Position numbers and translations under genes: made by a program. From Nemania diffusa (Eukaryota > Ascomycota > Sordariomycetes > Xylariales > Xylariaceae): 64,000 bases of DNA. This document shows positions 23,539 through 35,600 of the stretch, piece after piece. The stretch lies in contig JBBPUQ010000004.1 of the NCBI GenBank assembly GCA_038501195.1, positions 992,001 through 1,056,000 of the forward strand, given 5' to 3'. The notes beneath the pieces are model-generated. The model did not search any database, was not told the DNA's origin, and saw nothing but the letters and a program-made list of their open reading frames with translations. Each line of letters begins with the position of its first letter. Position 1 is the stretch's first letter.

Positions 23539-24470
23539 TTATTTTAAGATGGCGATGAGTAAGACCAGGACGATGATCAAGATAATGATGGCGATCATCT
23601 GCTTGCTCTCGCTGGCGGCCCGTGTAATCCTATTGACCTGGCGCTTCGCGCGGTCCAGCCGGCCCTGGTGACGGTCGACAGCGCCATCGACGTCGTCCAG
23701 CATGGCGACCTGGTCGTCCAACTCGTCGCCGATCTGCATGCTCAGCTCGCGCTGGCGCGCTATACTGGCGCCTAGCCGGTCGAGCTGCTCATCCTGCTCT
23801 TCCAAGACCCGCTGGTGGTATTCGTGGATCTGCACGTTGTTCATGCCGCTCGCCTCGTCCTGGTAGCCCATCGTGTCGTCCGGGTTGTCGCGGTATCGGC
23901 TGCCGAAGAGTTGCGCCTCGAGATCGGGGCTCGGCAGGGCGCTGGAAGGGTTGTCGGAGAAGCGCACAGTCTTCGATACGGTGCGGCCATTCTTGACTCT
24001 CAGGCTAGAGTTGGCTGCCGAGGGCTTTTGAGCTGCATGTTCGAAGTCGGCGTTGAGAGAGGGATCGTTCGGGTGTGTCAGGGTGTCGGTCGTTGATGGT
24101 GAGGAAAAGCCGTGAAACTGTGAGGTCAGGTCGCCGTATTGCTTCTTTAGGCCGGGAAGAGAGTCGGTGATGTTGAGAACGCCACTATCCAACCTCTCAA
24201 GTTAGTGCGTGTCCCTATCATTCGGTAGTGATGCGATGTTTCATGAAGTCGCAAAAATAGGGGTTGCTCTCACTCTTCATCTCCAGCTTCTTCTAATCTC
24301 TTCAACTCGGTTTCTAATGACGCCAGCCCGTCCTTGAATTGGTCTAACGATCGCGAAATGTGGCCGTCGTTGGAGTCGCCACCGATCTCGAGGCTCTGCG
24401 CTCGTTGCCGCTCAAGCAACGACAGCTTGATGTGGTCGGCTAATAGGTACAGTTGATTTGGGTTGGCCAT
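23539..24470 (-). CDS. syn8: Qc-type SNARE Syn8 (syntaxin-8 family)
   Basis: Two exons (24470-24274 and 24193-23539) encode 283 residues. The 80-bp intron has a GTGAGA donor, an ACTAAC branch point and a GAG acceptor, and the junction restores a Glu codon in a continuous helix. The N-terminal region is helical (NQLYLLADHIKLSLLERQRA). The SNARE motif starts after HEYHQRVLEEQDEQLDRLGA and includes RQRELSMQIGDELDDQVAML; the Gln in ELDDQ is the expected ionic zero-layer residue. The protein ends in a tail anchor of about 18 hydrophobic residues (MIAIIILIIVLVLLIAIL) with one Lys after it. Syn8 is an endosomal SNARE acting in fusion between endosomes and the late Golgi or vacuole. The linker between the N-terminal helices and SNARE motif is long and Ser/Pro-rich. 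Confidence 0.9.
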
Positions 24471-26184
24471 GACGATCGGCCTATATTCTCTCTCCCTTTC
24501 TCTTCAATATTCTATCGTGCCGGAAGGATGAAAAGCGAGACGACGACGAGCAGGAGATAGATGGAAAACGGAAGCGCCGGTAATTGATGGAAAGCAGGTA
24601 CTTAACACAGAACGAAGAGGATGCGAATGTACAACACAGCAGCACTGTGTAGATAGGTATTTTACGAAAGCAGTCCCTACCAGGAAATCACGCCAGCATA
24701 GATACAATTGAGTAGCCAGTGAGTACGCAGCTGTTTCTCGATCCAGAGCTGTTGTTGTCTAGATTGGTGTGACAATAACCTGGTCTGCCTGGGTTAGGTA
24801 GGTTGCTGCTTGATAGGTAAACCAAACTCAGCCCGGATAGGCTGCAGGATACATTGGCTTTGACGTGGAATATTGCGTCGCCTGGCGAGATGAGACAGGA
24901 CCATGTCCCCTTTTTGCATATAGCGGTGCGACCCTGTTGCAAAGCGGGATGGAGAGTTGTGGCTATCGCATAATATCATTGTAACCGCTTATATGCACAA
25001 CCTGTGAGAGGTACTGACTCCCGACTACAACATAAACCCAGTTCCTACATGCGTCGTATAGATGACCTGTCTCTCACAACTCCAAGTAAATCGAAGCGAT
25101 TTTCTCATAGCCATTTTTTTGTTGGCAAGGTTATCTTTGCTTATGCCCTCCATATTTATCTTTTTGGGGGGGTGAAGTTTCCCAATTCTATGAGGCAATA
25201 AGGTATAAATGGCACAGTCCCGCCATCCCGCTAAGGGGCTTAGGTGTGTGAGGTCCTGGCAAGGGGGTGGCCTACCTAGTCTACCTACTACTGCAAGTTG
25301 GTAGGCGATAGGTATCCAGTGAATCCCTATTCTCTGGTAACGTCTCGAAAAGCGCAAACAATGACCTATTTACCTCTTACTACGCAAACTCGCCCAGCCC
25401 GCCCCCTCCGAGCCCAGTCTACCATTGGACGATCCGAGGGGGTCGAAGAGGAGTCCGGGGCAGACCACCTCCGCACCGGGACTCAGGTCGGCTCGGCAGT
25501 GAGGAATGGCAGCCTCTCACCTAGCAGCAGGGCCTCACTATTGGCCGATCTGGGCGGAGCTATCAATTCTCGACTAGTCTAGATAGTCTGGATAGTCGAT
25601 TCGAGAACAAAGAAAAGCCCCCCAGGAGCCCCCCCAGGATACAAAGTCAGTGAACAGCCTCGGAGCTAGAGTAGACTAGCAAAACATGTCGTCTTTTTAT
25701 CTCGAAACAGGGTTCACAACCCTGAAGACGCAACACAGCGGAGGAGCCCACGTCCCGCTTATGTGATCTTCAAGCTACTAGGTCCGGGGTATCACTTTCT
25801 CGCAAACATCTAAGGGAGAGAGAGATGACCTATGCCTATCTTCTCTGAGGCCCCACTAGTGAGGCATATCGAAGATTACCTGCCGCCGCGATCCCCATAA
25901 ACGGCGGTGCGGTACAGTAGGCGCGCTGCTAGACGATGGATCACGAACCTAGCTTCTTCCGACTGTTGTACCTAGCAAGAAGGGAAGTATGGTCCGCGCA
26001 TGACTAGTCATCATATCGAGAGGAGGGGCTTATGTCTGCGTCCGCTTTCATGTGCTTAAACCCGCTCTTTGTGTACGTACTCTATATGTATTTATATCAG
26101 CTGTAGCAGGAGTAGAATGTAAATACCGTTTCGTCATCACCATCTTGCCACCAGACCCCCTTTCCGCCAAGCCTTTCTCTGACC
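24471..26184. other. Divergent intergenic region between syn8 and the MetE-like gene
   Basis: Promoters of both genes must lie here. A GC-rich block at about 25,390-25,560 is open in one frame but has no homologue-like character that I recognise. No gene is supportable. Confidence 0.5.
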
Positions 26185-27406
26185 ATGCCTCTCCCCACCG
26201 GCGTCTACCGCGCCGACCAAGTCGGCTCCCTCCTGCGGCCCGCCGCCCTCCTGGCCGCTCGCGACGAGGCCGAAGCGGGCAAGATCACGGCGGCGCAGCT
26301 GCGGGAGCTGGAAGACAAGTACATCGCGGACGTGGTGCAGAAGCAGCAGGTCGTCGGCCTCCGCGCCGTGACGGACGGCGAGTTCCGGCGGCGGTGGTTC
26401 CACGTGGACTTCCTGAAGCACCTCGCGGGCGTCGAGCAGCGCGGCGCCATGCAGTCCACCAACGTCAGCGTCGGCGGCACCATGCCCCCGCGCCTCGTCG
26501 TCGTCGACAAGATCGGGCACCCGGCCCCCATCCAGGTCGACGACTTTCGCTTCCTCGAGTCGCACCTCGTCGCCGGCGCCGCGACGACCAAGGTCTGCAT
26601 CCCCTCGCCCACTATGATCCATTTCCGCAACAGCCGCGACACCATCGACGAGACGGCCTACCCCACGCTGGAGCCCTTCTTCGACGACCTCGCGCGCGTC
26701 TTCCAGGAGGAGCTCGCCGACCTCTACGCCGCCGGGTGCCGCTTCGTGCAGCTCGACGACACGAACCTCGCCTACCTCTGCGACCCCAAGATGCGCGCCG
26801 AGGCCGAGCAGCGGCACGGCGACGCCAACGTCCTCGCGCGGCAGTATGCCTCGCTCATCAACGCCGCCATCTCCAAGCGGCCCAAGGACATGACCATCGG
26901 GATCCACCTCTGCCGTGGGAATCATCGATCGCAGTGGTTCGCGCAGGGCGGTTACGGTAAGTAAATCCAGAACTTCTACCCTGCCAGAAACGAAAAAAAA
27001 AAAAAAAAAAAAAATTTATAAATGCATCATCTGACTATGAGAAACAGAACCCGTCGCGGAGGTGTTGTTCAAGGAACTCGACGTCGACGTCTATTTCCTC
27101 GAGTACGACGACGCGCGTTCGGGAGACTTCTCGCCGTTGCGGTTCCTTCCGCCGCAGAAGATCGTGGTCCTCGGCGTCTTGACGAGCAAGAAGGCGGCGC
27201 TCGACGACCGCGCCCAGATCATCAGTCGGCTGCGCGAGGCCGCCACGTTTTGCCCCGGAGGACTCGACCAGCTTTGCTTGAGCCACCAGTGCGGATTTAG
27301 CTCCACTTCCGAGGGCAACGATCTCACGGAAGAAGAGCAGTGGGCCAAGCTCCGTCTCGAGGTCGATATTGCGAAGGAGGTGTGGGGGGAGGATCTAGCA
27401 GTTTAG
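26185..27406 (+). CDS. Cobalamin-independent methionine synthase (MetE C-domain)-like protein
   Basis: Two exons (26185-26956 and 27048-27406) encode 376 residues. The intron has a GTAAGT donor and ACAG acceptor and contains a run of 22 A. The protein is a single (beta/alpha)8 domain of the UROD/MetE-like superfamily, about half the size of full MetE, like the short MetE-related proteins of bacteria and fungi. It starts DQVGSLLRP, the usual N-terminal VGSxxRP signature. Candidate zinc ligands are His241 and Cys243 (GIHLCRGNHRS), Glu276 (YFLEYDD) and Cys339 (LSHQCGFSS), equivalent to the His-Cys-Glu-Cys set of MetE. It lacks the N-terminal folate-binding half, so the substrate is unclear; a role in methyl transfer to a thiol is inferred. 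The first exon is extremely GC-rich at third positions compared with neighbouring genes. Confidence 0.85.
26993..27014 (+). repeat. A22 homopolymer in intron
   Basis: A run of 22 A lies inside the only intron of the MetE-like gene, between the donor and a TATAAATG-rich stretch before the acceptor. It is likely to be length-variable and error-prone in sequencing. Confidence 0.9.
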
Positions 27407-28281
27407 ATAAAAACAGAATACAAATACACCTAACCAGCACATCATGAATTATAGATAGTTCTAGCACCTATCTTTAACTAAAGTAGCTTCTCACTCACAC
27501 AAACGCAAAGCATATGAAGATCAGAGTATCAGAAATGTAGTAGAATGAGTCCATTCTTGACTCCTAACCCTATTATACAATTTCCCCAGAGTCGAACCAT
27601 GCCTGCCAATCATGCCGTTTATCCGAGCCCCGCGCCAGATGTCTGATATGCTACGAAACCATGTAGCACCATGGAAAGCCTAATGGTAACAATAGACTCG
27701 GAAACCAGGAGAAGAGTTACATAAAAAGAGACGAGCAGCGGGGTTTTCTTGGGTTTTCCTGAACGCCAGCAGTTCCCTAAAATAGCAGAGGACCGCAACC
27801 ATTCCAGTAACCCCTCAAGTCATGGCCTCGTGCGACTATCGGCGATTTCTCCAGATGCTTAACCACGCACCAGAAAAATCAGAAAGAAAAATCGATAACC
27901 GAGATGTTTCCATATAATCGCTGTTTTCAGAGACCCCGAAAGCCCAAAGCTTTTGTGCAAATGAAAGTGCTCCAGAGGGTCAGCGACTAGAAATGAAGAA
28001 CCTAAAGAAGACCTAGATCAAATTCAGATCTTCAAGTCCACTATGTATCGTGAAGAAGAATCTCGGATGCCTATTCACCGAATATAGGTATCAAGTGACG
28101 TGTGGTATCGTAAAATCATGCCTCTAAAATCGAAACCACTCGTGAGAATCCCCTATGAAATATAATGCACAGAACAGAGAAGTGGTAGAAATGATGAACC
28201 TCGTCATTGGAAGCACAGCGTTCTTAGTGTGGGTGGCACTATCGCCAATCGGGACGCCAAACTAGTACAAGCGTGCACGTA
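27407..28281. other. Convergent intergenic region
   Basis: Downstream regions of the MetE-like gene and the KH-domain gene. No gene was seen. Confidence 0.5.
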
Positions 28282-30213
28282 TTAAGCCCCAGGAGGCTTT
28301 GGCATATCGCCGGCTGGTTGGCCTCCGCCTTGCTGTTGGGCAAGAGCTTGATACCATAGAGCCAGGTATGCTTGATAGCCACCATCTAAAACACTAGTTA
28401 GTCAAAAGTTCGAGGATTAACGGCTGAGCGTTGTAGACTTACACATGGCATAGGGATCCGGGGCTCCATTGGCCGGTGCAGAGTTTTGCAAATCTGTCGT
28501 ATTAGGCGGATTACTGGAGCTATGAGATGCATAGTTAGGGTTATCCCAGTCACGGCGATTCTGGTTACGCCCGCCACGGCCACCGGCGCCGCCAGGTCCT
28601 CCGTTGTTCTTATTTTTCTATACGTTTGTTAACATACGGAGAGAGTTCGGGGCTTAAAATTGGTACTTACTACTGCTTCAACCTTGTCCTCTATTGCTCG
28701 CTTAGCTCTGCTAATTGCGTCATGAGAACCAACCAAGCCAATCTCACGTTCTACTTCGTCTGGCCCTGAAGTCGGGGAGACGTTGATCTTGCAGCCAGTC
28801 GTGTTCTGCATCTCACGAATAGTCTCACCTCCCTTGCCGATGATCATACCAACCGCCTCAGATGGTACGTAGATAGAGTCATTTATCTTATCATTGCCAC
28901 CCTGGGTAGCCTCGCGACTATAGTTTTCATTCTTAGGTGGCCGGGCGGGTTTGTTAGCTTCAGGGTTGTTGCCGTTGCGTGTATCACTATCAACGATCTC
29001 GAGAATCAATTCCTTAGCTTGAGCGGCCGCCTGGTGCGGTCCGATCAGGTTGACAGGACGAAGACCATTCACGCTCTTAGATTCACCAACAATATTAATA
29101 TGGCAGCCACTGCGTTCCTGGAGATCTCTAATAGTCTCTCCTCCACGGCCGATAATGAGGCCAACAGTACGATCAGGAACCATGATTTGCACGCAGTCTT
29201 CGCCATCGCGTAGTGTACCAGGGCCAGCCGCTGCAGCTGCGGCGGCTGCGGCAGCGGCAGCAGAGCCACCAGCCGAAGCACTAGGGCCTCGGCCAGCCTT
29301 ATGAGATGAGTCAAGGCCAGCACGAGCAATGGCACCCATTCCACTATCTTCGATAATTCTATTGATTGCAGCTTTGGCTTCAGCACGTCTAGCACGAGGA
29401 CCTGTGATTTTGCATTGACGGTACGGCCCTGGTTCACCCGAGGGAGAGATGAATTGTACTCTGCATGCTGTTTCAGCTTCAACGCGTCTCAGATTCTCGC
29501 CTTGTCTTCCTATAATCAGACCCACAAGGCTAGATTCAATTTCGATCATCTCGTCATTGTCATCGATAGGTCGATCACGACCACCTCCACGAGGTGAGAA
29601 GGTACCAGATGGCCGGCCCCGGTTAGGGCCTGGTGACATAGAGCGATCGCGACCATAATCACGAGAGTGGCTACCACGATCATCACGTCGTTCATCTCTG
29701 TAAGGATTGAAGTTGTCACGATATGCATCACGACGAGTTGGTGAACGGGAGCGTGCTCTATAATTTCTGACATCGGCAGCACGAGCATCATGTGACGGAT
29801 ACGCAGCCTGCGGTGGCCGTTCATACGAAGTCAAGCCCTTCTCAGCAGCATAGGCCTTAGCCTGGGCAACAGCATCGGTAAAACTGACAGTACCAGAGGT
29901 AACAGGTCTAATAGCGCTCAAGTCAAAGTTGCCACTAGCAGAGGGCTGCGGCAAAGAATAGTTTGCAGGTGGATACGGCTGAAGTTGGGTTGCAGGAGGC
30001 ATCGTTGAATAGGTGCTTGGAGGCATCGGAGGCTGGTAAGGAGGGATCCCATGAGGCTGACTCTGGTTCGGGGTGGGGGTATTCCGTTGGTGAGCTAGAA
30101 CAAAAGAATACTGTTAGACACAACACACATAGTTCCATCGTCAGTATTAAAAAGTGACATGTCTACTAACCTAGAGCAGCCAGGATGGCGTTGATGTCTG
30201 GAACCTCTGCCAT
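28282..30213 (-). CDS. Three-KH-domain RNA-binding protein (FUBP/KHSRP-like)
   Basis: Four exons (30213-30171, 30094-28671, 28617-28443, 28385-28282) encode 581 residues. All introns are short with GTTAGT or GTAAGT donors. The first exon encodes only MAEVPDINAILAAL, as in many fungal homologues. KH domains follow near residues 196-267 (core GLIIGRQGENLRR), 315-385 (GLIIGRGGETIRD) and 420-490 (GMIIGKGGETIREM), each with an intact GxxG loop for nucleic-acid contact. Between KH1 and KH2 is a run of 12 Ala, and before KH1 an Arg/Ser-rich region with SRSPTRR. The C-terminus is Gly/Arg-rich (NNGGPGGAGGRGGRN) and then Gln/Pro-rich. Family members bind single-stranded RNA or DNA and regulate mRNA stability, splicing or transcription; the exact targets are unknown. 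Confidence 0.9.
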
Positions 30214-33200
30214 TATGTCGAGGTTCTCTTGTTAGATTTGTCGAATCTTGTTCTATCAAGACAGCGAGCTGCGAAAGAAGACACCGAAGCGGTGTGCAAT
30301 ATTGTGTGACGGATACCTTATAGTATACCTAGCAGATAGCAAAGATGAGGCCCAGAGCAACAAAAGCAGATGCCAAAGACGGCGACTTGCAAGACCAAGC
30401 AAGGGCCAGAGGGTTGCAGATCACGCAGGGGCACCAAGCGACCACAGAGTGTTCAAAGTAGTTCAACTACCAAGTCAGTTCAAGTTAGATTGACGTAGGG
30501 TACTCGCAATATACTGGTTCTTGTACTTGTACTGGAGCGGGAGCGGGAGCGGTTCTTGATCGAGGAATCTGATTTGATTGACGGCCGACACACCAACTAT
30601 GTATGCTGTATGCAAGACAACGGGTCTGTACTCGCATCGATATGCGATGCTCAGTCTTTCGGTCAACTGCAGAAATAAAGGGAAGAAGAGAAGACAAAGA
30701 GAAGGGCGAAGTTCCCGATGCTGGACGCGAATCACTGGTCACGTATCCCCCAATTTGCTTGCGCGCATGCAACTTTTGCTTTCCTGCTTCTCTACTTCCA
30801 AGGAAAAGAGGAGTAGGAAAAATACAGTTTGCCTTTCGTACACAATCACGATGTAGGAAGCCGAAGGAAAACTGTTTGCGATGGTTATTTGTGTAGGTGA
30901 AGAAGGGAGAAGTTGAGCGAGGAAAAAGTGTGCTTGTTGGTTCAAGACAAGGCAGGCGAAGATAAAACCTGGCCACACAGTCTGGGCAGAAGTCCGTGGC
31001 TGGGCTGCGTGAATGAGAAAAGTGGGGAATCCGAGCCTGAACCGGAAATGGGCCAAGCTCACTGGATGCGGTCCCTGCCAGAATACGCCCAAAATGTGCT
31101 GCATTCAAGTCCAGGAAGGCGCTAGTCTACTTCTGGAAAGCCTGGCCCACACGCGTACTAAATCTTCTGCAGGCACAATAATGCTATTGTATGTAAGAAA
31201 CCCTTATCGACCGCGGTTAGGTCATGACTCAGATGATTCTATCAACCAGTAGGAAGTATTGCTTTCTGTTTCTGTACTACAAACAATACAGTGAAAGGTA
31301 ATAGTAATGGGACAAGACAACAAAGTAGCTCACATATTTAGAGTTTTGATAAAAATGTTACCTTAGCTACGTAAATATTCTAGTAAGCATATCTTGCTCC
31401 CCAAACCAAAAAATGCCCTTGACATTTTTAAATCCCTAAGTGCTCAAAGCTTCACAACAATGTAAAGTACATAAAGAGAAAAGTGAAAGGAAATAATTGA
31501 ATGATTAATAGGCAGGCCCTCAGATAGTACCCTCTTCAATACTAGCATAATGCACACATACTATTTTACATTCTTTAGTTTACGCTACTTAAATAAAAAT
31601 AAACCCCTAATAGTAGGATGGAGGATCCAACTTAATTCTATCATGTGTATATGTTGAAGGAGAAGTCGTCTAAGTAGCACATGTCCGGTATAATCAACAA
31701 CGTTAGCATTCCTGCATAGTATCTCGTTATATCAGGATATACGAGACTGCGTAACGATATTACGTATGGCAGCTGCAAGCCTTGAAGATCCATAACCCTG
31801 TGTTATTAAACAGAAGTCACAAGTGTAACACTATACAGTACCATTATAGAAGTTGCATGTTGTCAGGATAAGAACCTTGATCGTAGGCAATTACTTACGT
31901 TTTATAGGACAGTGAGAGAGTATTTTTAAAACTCTCTATATTCGTAGCTGTGTGATGGCATAGTGTTGCAGTTCTGTTGTGGCACCCTGCTCCTATTCAC
32001 ACTTTCTTTCCCGACAGAGAAGATCACTGAGCTAGCCGCTATTAGACCCATCAGTAGGCATTGTTTGCTTTTTTTCCTCTTACTCGTTGCTCACATTTCG
32101 AAAATACTAGTTCTTATAATTCTACTCTATATTAGCTAAGGACTCTATAAAAGGGGAAGTCGATCTATGATCGGTAGCATCTATCTATTTATCTAGTGGA
32201 AACCATTAACTATACTTGACTTGCTGCTTTTAATTTTCCCGACGTAATATTTTAAGTGCCTACGCTTAAGAATAGAAGTACAATATAAAGGTGAAAAGGC
32301 CAAACCACAAAGTATCCTTATATTTCATTACTTAGATAATTACGTACTCCAAAAGCCTGTACATAATGTAAAAGATCTTCTAGCACTTCTTTTTATTGAC
32401 ACGGTCCGTGTTATAGTCAACAGCACACACCTCGCCGTTTATATATTCGCTTGGTTTAGTACTTTCTTTTAAAGACCGGAGGATAGCTCATCTGCTTCCT
32501 AGATACTCCAAGGAAGAAGCTACAGCTAATTCCCCTCGCTAGGCTCATCATCTCAACTGAAATTGACACTGGCCACGCACCGCATCGCCTGCTGTCCAGA
32601 GAAAGGTTTAGTGCTGCCCTAGAGAGAATACGGTTTAAAGGACCAGTCAGGAAAAAATCAACGATAAGTGAGATTCGTGGTCTTGTATTGGTAACGGTAA
32701 AACATCTTTCCGCGGACTAGCTCCTGCGATGTGGCATATTACGTTAAGTCCTCTATCCAAACCCTCATAACTCAAGAAGCTTGAGAAGGCTGTTTGTGGA
32801 ACCAGAGTTATTAAATTCAATCGGCCCACGCGTGCCCCAGGACTGAAATTGTTGCTGTACGCATAGGGCGCTTTGATGCAAGTTGCTGTGGCTTCGCCAT
32901 CATCTCTCAATATGTATACTTTACCCCCGGTGCGGTATTTAAGACGGGAGAGCCCGTATTTAAGGCCATATGATACGCCCGGCATTCCGCCATATTAAGG
33001 TGCTAGGTTTGGCTTAGTAAGTAGTAGGTGAGAAGATCTGAGTTTAGGTTGCAGCTAGAGACATTGTTGGACGGCTTCCTCGCTTGCTAGAATGAGGTCA
33101 AAAGGTGCAACGGATTTACGTAAACAAGGAGCCATTATTTGTTGGACTTTTGTAGAATCGAGGAACTACTGGGAAACGCGCTGCATCTGTCATAAGATTC

Positions 33201-34896
33201 CCACCGCCAGTAAAGCACCTGGCAAAGAACAAATATATATATCATAAAGTGTATGAGTGGCTTGACTAGAATGATTTGATAGCCTCCTATAAGCAGGGAG
33301 TGACTACATTACTGTATGCATACTGGTACGCATGGTTAATATTTTCTATATAGTATACATCATCTTGCTGTACGACCTACTGTTCAATTCAACTCTCGGA
33401 CTAAAGCCTATTGAGTTTGTACCTGCATCGTTATGTATGTACGGCCGTCAGATATGCACAACTTTCTCCAGTGGATATTCATGTTATCTGCACCTTCGCT
33501 ATGCAGCCCTTAACGCCTAACAACACCCTAATGCAATGCATGGTAGGTTCGGGGTACTTCAAAACTGAAACCTATTTAATGATGGATGCAGATCTTAGTC
33601 TTAGTCACCCCAGCTGACTATGCCTGTAAATCTAATTGCCAGGCCACTTGTGATGGTGCTTACAACTGATCCCATCTCGAGAAGCAACGAAGGGTTGGAC
33701 GTGGGTAATGGCTTGTGGTGGCTGAATCTCCCCACGCCTACGTTGCTTAGATATATTCGTGTCGAGTCACATAAGTCAGGTGAATATCAATAGTTTTGAA
33801 GTGATGGCACATTGGTATTGCCGTATAACGATCGCCGCCGCTCGCTTACCCGACCCAATACATGGTTTGCTATACACACAATATGGTTTGTTTCCGTCAC
33901 TAGACCCATAAACTACCTCCCTAGCCGTTTCATCATGCTAATGATAACGGAGACACCGTGTGTAATGGAAAAAGAATTCGATTTTCTCAACGGCCTGCCA
34001 CCGTAATACAGAGAATCAGAAATGACAAGTGTAGAACAGTGATATCAACCGTTTATTTGCAGCCCGCATGAACCGTGGGCAATCCACAACTCCACCTCGT
34101 GCCATGAGCTTCGGAAAACAACAAGACTCGCGACCATTGTACCAACCCAAGACCGTTGTGTTGAGATTCTCTTTGTCCACCGGATACTCCTAGTAAAAAA
34201 ACCGTCCCGAGTCGAAAAACACCTACACCCCGCCTTCCAGTTGTGAGATACCGCATGCCTGCTTGGACCAAACGAAGACCGACCCCTAATCGTCGCAAAA
34301 CACTCGCTCTATATGTGTAATGGTATTCTTTTCTCAACTGTCATGACCCATCATGACTCTTTGATCGTACCGCTCCCAAATGAAAAAAAACCGAAGACTC
34401 CGATTGTGTTATCGTGAACACCCATGCAATGGAACAAATGCAAAAGCCGCCATAATTGAACGCCCATTCGTGAATTCAAACAGCCTCATCTTAAGAGACG
34501 GGACACCGAGTTTTGTGTCTGGTATATTTTCCATTGCAATCCCAATGCAAAAATAGCAAGAGGTATCGATCATCGTCGGGTAGGGTTGTATCCACCGCGT
34601 ACATAGAAATGCTCGCGCGTGGGTACTAATATGTGTGGAATAATTATGTTTATACAGGTAGAACGTGGGATGAGTGACTCGGCCGAAAAGACGAGCTCAC
34701 GGTGAGGTGAAGAATTAGGTGATGATGTCGATGTCTAATGCCCGTATCGGTGCCCGCCAAGATGGACTAGCTGTGGAGAAAAGGTACAGCGAATGAGCGC
34801 TACGTAGACAGGTCTATGTAGCGATGCTCACAAGTACGGATGGACAGAGGTATGTGCCGGTGTCTCCTCGCCTTCCACTGAGAACGAGACACCGAC
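30214..34896. other. Long gene-poor stretch
   Basis: The first about 900 bp is upstream sequence of the KH-domain gene and contains misleading open frames on both strands. Beyond 31.2 kb the DNA is AT-leaning. A 112-codon minus-strand frame at 32985-32647 starts with ATG and has moderate protein-like composition, but I found no family, exon signals or repeats to support it. I see no tRNA or other RNA gene. Confidence 0.5.
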
Positions 34897-35600
34897 CTAC
34901 CAACGCCGTCCGATATGGTGCATCCTGGCGGGCGACACAGACGGTGGCGGGCTCGACATAGTCAGGCCATTGGCGGGGTTGATGATAGGAATGGCATTGC
35001 GAGTCCTTGTAGCAGCAGGCTGATGTAGCTTGAGACTTGATTGATGGTGCTGAAACGTGGGAGGTATGAATGCCGGAGAGGTCGAGTTTAGAGTAAAATG
35101 CGAGGCAACCTGTTGTGCATGTTGCGTGGGCGAGGAGCTTGGCGAACCACTGGATAGTGACGATCGATCAGACGACGCGCTGCTGATGGATACCAGCTGG
35201 TAGAATCACTCGCGTCAGCACCTGAACATGTAACCGACGTGACCTGTGCAACACTGCCGAGCGCATGGCTCCCAGGGGAGCGCACTCGAGACAGCGGCGA
35301 ACGGGACGAACTTACATCGTTCTCTGTTAATAGCTTGGGGCAAAATTCCATGTCATCTTCAAGATCGAAGGACCGGCTGGCTTCGAATTGTGATCGAAAG
35401 GCGATGACAGAAGGATTTTCAACCGACAGCTCCCTCATGCTCTTCACGCCACGAAACTGTTTTTGTGGGTTCTGCGACATCGACACCCTGGGTGCCCTCC
35501 TATTCCGCCCGCCATGGTGATTGTGCGATACCGAAGGCGCAGCGGCAGTTGGCTGATGATGGGGGTGGTGGTGGTGGTTGAAGCTGTAGTATGTAGACAT
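34897..35600 (-). CDS. Conserved disordered fungal protein, 194 residues
   Basis: Two exons (35600-35316 and 35196-34897). The intron has a GTAAGT donor and a TACCAG acceptor and is phase 0. The conserved parts are GGRNRRAPRVSMSQNPQKQF, RGVKSMRELSVENPSVIAFR, RSFDLEDDMEFCPKLLTEND and, after the intron, LVSISSASSDRSSLSSGSP. The end reads AATRTRNAIPIINP and then PPPSVSPARMHHIGRRW. I recognise this as a Pezizomycotina-wide family of small, disordered, Ser- and basic-rich proteins without assigned function. His-rich runs near the N-terminus (NHHHHPHHQ) are typical. Without splicing, the frame would run to a stop near 35088 and lose the conserved C-terminus, so the spliced model is preferred. Possible phosphosites abound, but none can be assigned. 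Confidence 0.8.

Noticed and set aside
30485..31108. A 207-codon frame on the minus strand upstream of the KH-domain gene
   Set aside because: It overlaps open frames on the other strand, has no conserved features and sits where the KH gene's promoter must be.
32647..32985. A 112-codon minus-strand frame
   Set aside because: Some protein-like composition, but there is no family, no flanking exon and no promoter sign. Evidence is too thin to call.
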